Source: CAZFAP01 sp964516325 (GTDB lineage Bacteria > Auribacterota > JABMQX01). Taken from it: a stretch of DNA of 44,012 bases. Below, one piece after another: positions 37,755 to 44,012 of this stretch; position 1 is the stretch's first letter, and each line of letters starts with the position of its first letter. The notes under the pieces are model-generated. The model was not told the origin of the DNA. It did no database searches and saw nothing but the letters and a program-made list of their open reading frames with translations. Where the stretch lies: positions 1-44,012 of the forward strand of contig CAZFAP010000015.1 of NCBI GenBank assembly GCA_964516325.1. Reading direction: 5' to 3'. A program made the translations under genes and the position numbers.

Positions 37755-40178
37755 TTACTCTCCCCTGATTCGATAGTAAACGATCCTTTTGCTCGCAATG
37801 TCGTCCCCGGTCCAGGAGCTTGCCCACGCCGGCCATTGCTCCACCGGGCTGACTGCTTCCCAGTGGGGCTGCACGAGGTCTGTAGCAGCCTCTACGGTGT
37901 ACATCGGGGCAAAGTCGGTCCAGGCAAGGGTTACGGCGTTATCCATCCCGATTTCGAGGGTTGTTACGGCCGGGGTCGCGGAGGCGCCCTCCACGTTCAC
38001 CGTAACGTCCCTGGTCGCGTACCCTCCTTGATCTACGATGGTTAACGTAAACACATAGGCGCCAGGTCTGGTGAGACCGCCAACCTCCGTTTGTGCGGAG
38101 CCCTGCTTCAGGAAAAGCGGTCTGACGCCCTGCGGAGCGCTCTTGACAGACCACCAGTGGCTTATCACATCCCCCTCGCGGTCGCCCGACGTGGCCGATA
38201 GCAAAGTCCTGCTTGAATCGGGAAGGGTCAGGCCTGCAGGAGAAGCACTGGCGCCCTTAATGAAAGGCGGCGTATTCAGGGGATAGACCGTCACCCGGAG
38301 GTCCTCCGACACCGTATGGGTAGGGTCGCGCACCTCGAATCGGAAGACGTAGTCCCCGGCGACGGTCATGCTGGAAGCCGAGCAGTTTGTCGCTGTCGGG
38401 TTGGCGAGGGAGACCTTCGCTCCCGCTGGCTGGCTGATTACGCTCCACCTGTAACTCAGCGAGTCGCCTTCCAGGTCCCAGGCGTAGGCTCGCAGGCTTG
38501 TGCTGCTCGTGGGAAGGGTAACCATCACCGGAAGCCGGTTGTGAACATCGCCCGGCACGGGCGCCTGATTTTCGCCATGGACGATCAGCATGACGTCCCG
38601 GGTCGTTGTGTTCGTGCCGTCGCTAACCTCGACACGGAAAACGTAATCCCCGGCGGCCGTCAGCCCGGTGGCGGAAGTTCGGTTCGCGTTAGGGGCGCCG
38701 AGCGTCGCGCTGGCGCCGGCAGGCTGGCTGGTGACCGACCACCCGTACGAAATCGCGTCTAACTCCGCATCCGTAGCAGATGCCGAAAGGGTCGTGCTGC
38801 TGGCTGGAGCTATAAGGTAGCTCGGATTTGCCGTCCAGTCGGTCATCGTCGGCGGAAGGTTTGTGCCCGGATAGGGGTAGAGGGTCAGCACCGCGTTAGC
38901 GGGCACGTTGACCGTCAGATCGCTTTTTCCCTCGACGGTCTTAAGCCCAAGCTCCTGGTAAGGCGCGCCCCCGACGCACTGGCACACGCCATAAGCGCCC
39001 GGCGGCAGCCCGATTACAGTGGCGGTGCGAGCTTGCTGCGGGGCGGTGTTGTTCAGCAGAACAACGGTCATTTTGCCGTCCCGCACAAACGCCAGCGGCC
39101 TCAGCGCCGGGTTGTCCGACGTCGTCTTCACACGCTCGGCGCCAGGCCGAACGTAATGCAGGACCTGGCGGAAGTTCCAGTGCTCCTCGCCGCGGCTAAA
39201 AGAGGTCCTATCGTAGTTAGGGCTGATCCACTGCCCGTAGAGCTCCCAATAGGAGACGCCGCCGAGCGTTAGGTCGTCGTAGAGGTGGTTAATGGTCAGA
39301 CCCATGTACTCCGTCTGACCGGTTGGCAAGCCTCTCGAAACCGCGAAGTCGCGGACGTAGCTCCGGTAGGGATCGTTAGTTCCATAAAGGTGGTACGTGA
39401 TGACCCCAACGTGTCGCCAGACATCCGCATCGTTCTGCAGGGCCTGAAGGTAATTCCAGCTCGCATTCGCGCTGATGCACTCCGGGAATTCGATCTTGGT
39501 GGGAAGGCCCAGCGCCTCGAGCCTTCGCCCGAGCGCTTTGATCATCGTCCCGATGACAGAGGGCGTAAACGGGTTGTTGTTGCCTGCCTCGTTGCAAATG
39601 CAGTAGTAGTTGGCAATCAGATTGTGCCTGTTTTCCAGGTGCAGGAGAAAGGCTGCGGCGTATTCGGCGTACTCGCCAGGGCTGTAAAGCAACCACGCTG
39701 GCACACTGCCACTGCTGCCCCCATCAAAGAACGATGGGCTGACATACAGGTCAAACGGCTCGCCGTTTGCCTCGACGCGCTCTTTGAAGGGCGCCACCCA
39801 TTCCGACACCTTCTCGTCGAGCTTCGCTGTGTTGAAACCATCCCAGTTAATATCGTCAGGGTCACCGTTATCGTTGAGCCATTCCCAGCGCCGGTCATCG
39901 CTGCGATTGCCGCTCGGACCCTCCAGGCGCAGCCGCGTAAGCCCAAGTTCCTTCACCGCCTCGTCGAGAATCTGATCTCTCAGGGCTTGCGTAGCCCATG
40001 GCGGCCTCCAGGAGGCGGCTCCCCAGCCAAGGATCGTCTGGTACTTGAAATCGGCGTCTATGGAGACTCTCACGGGCGCCTCCAGCGCAGCCGCGCTCAG
40101 CGCTGCAACCGCTACCGCGGCCAGAGCGCAGACTCCCTGCATCTTTCGAAGTATGCGTGTATTGTGGCGGCCTATCAT
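37755..40178 (-). CDS. Secreted GH30-like glycoside hydrolase with three PKD-type repeats
   Basis: This 807-residue protein has a signal peptide (VCALAAVAVAALSAAALEA). Residues 35-430 resemble clan GH-A family GH30 endo-glycanases: FKYQTILGWGAASW at the start, YYCICNEAGN with proposed acid/base Glu197, ITYHLYG, PTGQTEYMGL with proposed nucleophile Glu290, and YWELYGQWISPNYD. A beta side-domain (VVLLNNTAPQQARTATVIGLP) is typical. Three Ig/PKD-like repeats follow at about 440-534, 537-633 and 636-730, each with the pattern D-x-E-x-D-x-[IL]-S-[YH]-x-W-S-V and AGDYVFR-x-EV. The end (YTVEAATDLVQPHWEAVSPVEQWPAW) is a Verrucomicrobia/Lentisphaerae-style C-terminal domain. It probably degrades a plant or algal polysaccharide outside the cell. 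Confidence 0.87.
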   Translation of the reverse strand: MIGRHNTRILRKMQGVCALAAVAVAALSAAALEAPVRVSIDADFKYQTILGWGAASWRPPWATQALRDQILDEAVKELGLTRLRLEGPSGNRSDDRRWEWLNDNGDPDDINWDGFNTAKLDEKVSEWVAPFKERVEANGEPFDLYVSPSFFDGGSSGSVPAWLLYSPGEYAEYAAAFLLHLENRHNLIANYYCICNEAGNNNPFTPSVIGTMIKALGRRLEALGLPTKIEFPECISANASWNYLQALQNDADVWRHVGVITYHLYGTNDPYRSYVRDFAVSRGLPTGQTEYMGLTINHLYDDLTLGGVSYWELYGQWISPNYDRTSFSRGEEHWNFRQVLHYVRPGAERVKTTSDNPALRPLAFVRDGKMTVVLLNNTAPQQARTATVIGLPPGAYGVCQCVGGAPYQELGLKTVEGKSDLTVNVPANAVLTLYPYPGTNLPPTMTDWTANPSYLIAPASSTTLSASATDAELDAISYGWSVTSQPAGASATLGAPNANRTSATGLTAAGDYVFRVEVSDGTNTTTRDVMLIVHGENQAPVPGDVHNRLPVMVTLPTSSTSLRAYAWDLEGDSLSYRWSVISQPAGAKVSLANPTATNCSASSMTVAGDYVFRFEVRDPTHTVSEDLRVTVYPLNTPPFIKGASASPAGLTLPDSSRTLLSATSGDREGDVISHWWSVKSAPQGVRPLFLKQGSAQTEVGGLTRPGAYVFTLTIVDQGGYATRDVTVNVEGASATPAVTTLEIGMDNAVTLAWTDFAPMYTVEAATDLVQPHWEAVSPVEQWPAWASSWTGDDIASKRIVYYRIRGE

Positions 40179-40319
40179 CTCACACTGCTCGGTTTGTCTG
40201 GTCCGGGAGTAAAAGGGGCCGTGCTGCTCCGCTGCGTTTTGGTCAAAGGGCGATTCATCCCGCCTTCCCCGTCAATCCGACAGGACGCCCCTCTTGGACA
40301 AATCCTTCCTTTCCCGGGG

Positions 40320-42782
40320 CTACTTCTTTTTCCGCTTGTTCCTGGTTAGCCGACGATCTCCTTTTCTCGCTCTGGCTGTTTTAGCGGGTTTCGGCTCTTT
40401 GCACCCGTCAGTCAAGGCCACAGCAAGGACCTCGTCTATCGTCTCCACGTACAAAAACCTCAGCCCTTTGAGCTGCTCCTTCGGAATTTCTTCGACATCC
40501 TTCTTGTTTTTTGCGGGGAGAATGACTTTCTTGATCCCAGCCCGCCGCGCCGCCAAAACCTTCTCCTTCACCCCGCCAACGGGGAGAACGGCCCCTGACA
40601 ACGTGATCTCCCCGGTCATCGCGACATCCTTGTCAACGGGTCTTTCGGTGAGGATGGAGGCGATTGCCGCCGCAATAGTAATCCCTGCGGACGGCCCATC
40701 CTTCGGAATCGCCCCCGCGGGGACGTGGACGTGAAGGTCATACTCGTCAAAGAATTTCGGATTAATCCCAAGCCGTTCGGCTTTCGACCGGATATAGGAC
40801 AAAGCCGCCTTTGCCGACTCCTGCATCACGTCGCCTAAATAACCGGTCAGGGTCAGCGATCTTCGCCCGGGCATCTTGATGGCTTCCACGAAAAGGACAT
40901 CGCCGCCCGCCGCTGTCCACGCTAAGCCCGTCGCCACCCCAGGAACCGACGTTCGCCTCGCCTCTTCGGGGAAGACAGTCTCCGCCCCGAGAAATTCTTT
41001 GAGATGATCCGCCGTGATGACGTCCGGGGCTTTCTCCCCCAGACCTACCGCCCGCGCCACCTTTCGGCAGACTTTGGCGATCTCCCTTTCTAAATTCCGC
41101 ACCCCCGCTTCCCGCGTATAGCTCTGGGTGATTCTGGCGAGCGTCTTGTCTTCGAAAGTAACGGGATGCCTTGTCAGCCCGTTTTCCTTGATTTGTCTCG
41201 GGATCAGATATTGCCTGGCGATTTGTATCTTTTCTTCGGTCGTATAACCGGGAAGCTCGATGATTTCCATCCTGTCCAGGAGCGCAGGATGAATTGTCTG
41301 AGAAATGTTTGCCGTCGTGATGAACATCACTTTGGACAGATCAAAGGGGACGTCGAGGTAATGGTCGCGGAAGGTGGCGTTCTGCTGCGGGTCGAGAACC
41401 TCCAGGAGAGCGGACGAAGGGTCCCCGCGGAAATCCGCCCCGACCTTGTCAATTTCGTCCATCATGAACACCGGATTGTTAGTCCCTGCCCGGGCAATCC
41501 CCTGGACAATCCTCCCCGGAAGTGCGCCGATATAGGTCCGCCGATGCCCCCTGATCTCCGCTTCGTCGTGCACTCCGCCGAGCGATATCCGGACGAACTC
41601 TCTCCCGAGCGCCCGAGCAATGGACTGGCCGAGTGAGGTTTTCCCCACACCCGGAGGTCCGATGAAGCACAGAATCGGTCCCTTCATGTCCCTCTTGAGC
41701 TTCCTGACCGCCAGATACTCGACGATCCTCTCCTTCACCTTGTCGAGGTCATAGTGGTCGTCATCCAGTGTCTTTTGGGCTCTCGCCAGGTCCATGTTGT
41801 CTTTTGTGCCTTTGCCCCACGGCAGGTCCGTAAGCCAACCGAGGTAGGTTCGGATGACGTGGTATTCGGGGGAAGCCGAAGGAATAGCCTTGAGCCGTTC
41901 CAGTTCCTTTTTTGCTTGTTTTCTGACCTCCGGAACCGCTTTCAGTTTCTCTATTTTTTCCGCCAGCTCGGTGACCTCCTGCTGCCCCTCCTCGGCCTCC
42001 CCCAGTTCCTGGCGGATTGCCTTGAGTTGCTCCCGCAGGTAATAGTCCCTCTGGGTCTTGGTCATTTCGTCCTGAACCTGCGACTGGATCTTGCCGCCGA
42101 GTTCGAGAATCTCAATTTCGCGGTTCAGCACGGAAAGGAGTCTCTGGAACTTGTCCTCGATTCTCTCAAGCTCCAATATTGCCTGCTTTTCGGGCAAAGA
42201 GAAACGGAAGGTAGTCGCCACGAGATAGATGAGAGCCAGGGGGTCGTCCATGCTCATGGCAACGGTGCTTATTTCTTCGGGGAGGTACGAAACCATGGAA
42301 ACGATCCGGCTGAGCCGGTCGAGGACGTTTCGCATGAGCGCCTCGACCTGGTTTGTTTTTTGCCACGTCTCCTCCACCACGGTTACATCTCCGGCGAGGA
42401 ACGGCGCCTGCGTGTTCAGCCTTTCAAGACGGACCTTCTTGATCCCTTGAACCAGGAGCCGCATGGTCCGGTCGGGCATCCTCAGAAACTTTGCGATGGA
42501 GACCACCGCGCCGACGTGGTGCAGGTCGCCTTCGGAAAGCGTGTCCTTGCCCACGGATTCCGGCTTTATCGCAAAGGTCGCCAAAAGCCGGTCTCCCGAG
42601 ACGGATTTCTCCACCGCGGCAAGAGAGCGGTTCTCTCCCACCGCGATGGGGCTGATGGTCAGCGGGAAAATGACCGAGTTTTTCAGGGCAATGATGGGGA
42701 GGACTGCTGGTATTGGCGGCTCGGCGATCAGGGTCGCCGGCGCCTGGGATTCAGCCCCCTTTTCATTCTGCTGGTCAGTCAC
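40320..42782 (-). CDS. lon: ATP-dependent protease Lon
   Basis: This 820-residue protein is a complete Lon. It has an N-terminal substrate-binding domain (VLPIIALKNSVIFPLTISPIAVG), a coiled-coil region, Walker A GPPGVGKTSLGQSIA, Walker B MMDEIDKVG, an arginine finger, and the C-terminal proteolytic domain with GPSAGIT (Ser698) and Lys741 in the GGVKEK segment, the Ser-Lys dyad. A basic tail, KTARARKGDRRLTRNKRKKK, is longer than usual. Lon degrades misfolded and regulatory proteins in the cytoplasm. It begins 7 nt after the hsp20 stop, so it is co-transcribed with that chaperone, a stress-linked pairing. The downstream 141 nt to the GH30-like gene show no terminator. Confidence 0.98.
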   Translation of the reverse strand: MTDQQNEKGAESQAPATLIAEPPIPAVLPIIALKNSVIFPLTISPIAVGENRSLAAVEKSVSGDRLLATFAIKPESVGKDTLSEGDLHHVGAVVSIAKFLRMPDRTMRLLVQGIKKVRLERLNTQAPFLAGDVTVVEETWQKTNQVEALMRNVLDRLSRIVSMVSYLPEEISTVAMSMDDPLALIYLVATTFRFSLPEKQAILELERIEDKFQRLLSVLNREIEILELGGKIQSQVQDEMTKTQRDYYLREQLKAIRQELGEAEEGQQEVTELAEKIEKLKAVPEVRKQAKKELERLKAIPSASPEYHVIRTYLGWLTDLPWGKGTKDNMDLARAQKTLDDDHYDLDKVKERIVEYLAVRKLKRDMKGPILCFIGPPGVGKTSLGQSIARALGREFVRISLGGVHDEAEIRGHRRTYIGALPGRIVQGIARAGTNNPVFMMDEIDKVGADFRGDPSSALLEVLDPQQNATFRDHYLDVPFDLSKVMFITTANISQTIHPALLDRMEIIELPGYTTEEKIQIARQYLIPRQIKENGLTRHPVTFEDKTLARITQSYTREAGVRNLEREIAKVCRKVARAVGLGEKAPDVITADHLKEFLGAETVFPEEARRTSVPGVATGLAWTAAGGDVLFVEAIKMPGRRSLTLTGYLGDVMQESAKAALSYIRSKAERLGINPKFFDEYDLHVHVPAGAIPKDGPSAGITIAAAIASILTERPVDKDVAMTGEITLSGAVLPVGGVKEKVLAARRAGIKKVILPAKNKKDVEEIPKEQLKGLRFLYVETIDEVLAVALTDGCKEPKPAKTARARKGDRRLTRNKRKKK

Positions 42783-42788
42783 GATGCA

Positions 42789-43244
42789 TCACTCCCTTTC
42801 GCGGGCAATTTGTATCCTCGTTACACGTTCGGAAGGAACGGCCTTGGGAATCGTGATGGTTAAGAAGCCGTTCTCGAAAGATGCCAAAATGGCATCGCGC
42901 GATACCGCGGCCCGTAGCAGGATAATCCGCTCGAAAGGCCCGTAGTTGATCTCCATCTGGTGATGAGCCTTTATGCTCCCAACCGGCTGCTCACGCCGGA
43001 TTCCGCTGATGTATAGTCTTTCGCCTTCCAGTTCGACGTTCACGTCTTCCTTTTTCACCCCCGCCAGCTCCATCCTCACCACAAACGCATCTTCCGTCTC
43101 GCAGATGTCGGTCAGGGGATGCCAGCAGGCGCCTCTCAGCGGCCTAAAAGAAAGCTTCGGATGAAACAATCGGTAAAATAACCGTTCCATCTCCGCGGAA
43201 AGAACGTCCATTTCCGCGAGAGAGTCTTTTCGTCCCGCAGCCAT
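42789..43244 (-). CDS. Small heat-shock protein, Hsp20/alpha-crystallin family
   Basis: This 151-residue protein has the alpha-crystallin domain: PLTDICETEDAFVVRMELAGVKKEDVNVELEGERLYISGIRRE, then GPFERIILLRAAVSRDAILASFENGFLTITIPKA, where A-x-x-x-N-G-x-L is the family signature. A C-terminal V/I-x-I motif appears as RIQI. Family members are ATP-independent holdases that bind unfolding proteins and hand them to refolding systems. It lies in one operon with lon. GGAG lies 9 nt before the ATG. Confidence 0.95.
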   Translation of the reverse strand: MAAGRKDSLAEMDVLSAEMERLFYRLFHPKLSFRPLRGACWHPLTDICETEDAFVVRMELAGVKKEDVNVELEGERLYISGIRREQPVGSIKAHHQMEINYGPFERIILLRAAVSRDAILASFENGFLTITIPKAVPSERVTRIQIARERE

Positions 43245-43301
43245 CGTTATTACTCCAGTTGTCGTTGGTTCACACGTCAGTCGAAGTCCTACAACTCCAT
43301 T

Positions 43302-43346
43302 CTTATATCATTTCTCCGGCACGCTTTTCAACGCGTTCTCGCGTGC
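43302..43346 (-). promoter_or_regulatory. Promoter with overlapping inverted repeats upstream of hsp20-lon
   Basis: On the minus strand TTGAAA (43331-43326) and TATAAG (43307-43302) are separated by 18 bp; the TTGAAA also fits a heat-shock-type -35 (CTTGAAA), but no CCCCAT-type -10 is seen. Two inverted repeats overlap the -35 and the region just upstream: GCACGC (43319-43324) with GCGTGC (43341-43346), and ACGCG (43331-43335) with CGCGT (43340-43344). They could be an operator for a heat-shock repressor. No CIRCE element is present. Confidence 0.55.
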
Positions 43347-43556
43347 ACAAAGGACCGGGCGGACCGCCCTTGGCGTCAACCTGCTGTTTCCAATGGTCAT
43401 GAGGTGGTTCCCCAGGACAAACAAAAGGCGATCTCTCAAAGGCTGCCCGATGCCACAAGCAGGCACGACACGGGGCCCTGGGCACGAGGCGCGCGTGGGA
43501 CGGGATGCGGATTCAAACCCGGAGTGGAAACACAGGGTGGCGGGCGATCGAGCAAG

Positions 43557-43585
43557 GAGCGCTCGGCTTGGAGCAGCGAGCGCCC
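43557..43585. repeat. Imperfect 9-bp hairpin between hsp20 and the DUF362 gene
   Basis: GAGCGCTCG (43557-43565) and CGAGCGCCC (43577-43585) pair at 8 of 9 positions around an 11-nt loop. It lies 58 nt after the stop of the DUF362 gene on the minus strand, so it could act as its 3'-end hairpin, although no T run follows. The rest of the 43347-43556 and 43586-43642 gap shows nothing gene-like. Confidence 0.4.
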
Positions 43586-43642
43586 GTGTAATGGGAAATG
43601 TGAAGGTTCTCCAAGACTGAGAACGCGACGCGATCGTGCGGA

Positions 43643-44012
43643 TCAGATGCGGACGACGCGGTTCGAGAAGTCCATGTTCCCGATGCCGAGATCGGTAGCG
43701 TATTCTATATGGCGGACTTCTTCGGGGGTTTTGCCGAAGAATTCCTTTGCGGCGAAGGCGTCAAGCGCCACAAGGTCGGTGCTGGCGACTATCGTCTTCA
43801 CGAGCCTGACGTCCTGCGGATTTCCCCCGGCGGGTCCATTGGTGACCATGACCCGATAGGCGTCGAGAATCCCCAGGTCGCAAGGCAGGACAGTGTAATA
43901 ATCGGCGATTTTCTGGTGCAGAGACTGGTGCCAGGTGCCCCGGCCTCCCCCGGCGGTACCCATGAGGTTCTTCAAAGAAAGGGTTAATCCGCTCGCATTA
44001 TGAACCTTTGCG
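43643..44012 (-). CDS. C-terminal part of a DUF362 protein, cut by the window edge
   Basis: The frame runs open from the right edge to a TAA/TGA-type stop at 43643, giving about 122 visible residues. Reading the edge bases in frame gives AKVHNASGLTLSLKNLMGT, the conserved core of DUF362 proteins (often KxxxxxGVTLSLKNLMG). It continues with LGILDAYRVMVTNGPAGGNPQDVRLVKTIVASTDLVALDAFAAKEFFG and HIEYATDLGIGNMDFS, the usual C-terminus. DUF362 proteins are of unknown function, often Tat-exported or fused to ferredoxin domains; the N-terminus here is outside the window. An internal TTG at 43975 is not the start. Confidence 0.85.
   Translation of the reverse strand, partial: AKVHNASGLTLSLKNLMGTAGGGRGTWHQSLHQKIADYYTVLPCDLGILDAYRVMVTNGPAGGNPQDVRLVKTIVASTDLVALDAFAAKEFFGKTPEEVRHIEYATDLGIGNMDFSNRVVRI

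Noticed and set aside
43505..43530. GGGTTTGAATCC on the minus strand, like a tRNA T-loop.
   Set aside because: The flanking bases do not form the 5-bp T stem, and no acceptor, D or anticodon arm can be drawn.

Overview
The window reads as a chromosomal stretch of an uncultured Gram-negative bacterium. A TonB-dependent receptor, a lipoprotein and many exported enzymes imply an outer membrane and periplasm. Twin-arginine-exported TIM-barrel and ADP-ribosylglycohydrolase-like proteins, a ThuA/isochorismatase fusion, a GH30-like enzyme with PKD-type repeats, and a diadenylate cyclase with an archaeal-looking domain order recall planctomycete/verrucomicrobial (PVC) or Hydrogenedentes/Sumerlaeota-like genomes. 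That placement is inference from gene content only. Genes use ATG and GTG starts with clear Shine-Dalgarno (SD) sites, and five intergenic regions hold recognisable sigma70-type promoters. I found no rRNA, tRNA, CRISPR array, transposase, integrase or phage gene.

Layout. Positions 1-5.2 kb hold exported or accessory enzymes: the tail of a secreted protein, a DUF5677-like protein, a Tat-exported ADP-ribosylglycohydrolase-like protein, a secreted glycosidase-like TIM barrel and a secreted esterase. Positions 5.3-8.1 kb hold a putative operon behind a consensus promoter: FmdB-type zinc ribbon, diadenylate cyclase with a pyruvate-kinase-like N-terminal domain, and a glycosyltransferase-type protein that has lost its transferase domain. 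Positions 8.1-16.3 kb hold a sensory locus: TonB-dependent receptor, orphan ABC-type substrate-binding protein, membrane histidine kinase, stand-alone receiver, and a receiver-PAS-PAS-kinase-receiver hybrid. Two similar promoters with long leaders drive its first two genes.

Positions 16.4-24.3 kb hold more carbohydrate-related genes: two sugar-phosphate isomerase-like TIM barrels, a DUF2156 protein, a six-hairpin glycosidase-like protein, the ThuA/isochorismatase fusion and a lipoprotein metallopeptidase. Positions 24.3-37.7 kb are a long minus-strand housekeeping run, in transcription order: metallo-beta-lactamase-fold protein, trpD, trpC, trpF, trpB, trpA, mannose-1-phosphate guanylyltransferase, ruvX, M16 peptidase, rpe, phosphohexomutase, lepA, lepB. 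Many neighbours overlap by 4 nt (ATGA or GTGA). Just upstream lies an 18-codon reading frame with one Trp codon, followed by competing hairpins and a T run, which looks like a transcription attenuator. Positions 37.7-44 kb hold the GH30-like enzyme, lon with hsp20 in one transcription unit, and the end of a DUF362 protein.

The most interesting parts are the receptor/binding-protein/two-component locus with its SD-sequestering leader, the candidate attenuator in front of the trp run, and the truncated glycosyltransferase next to the c-di-AMP synthase. All functional statements come from reading motifs by eye; no database search was run.
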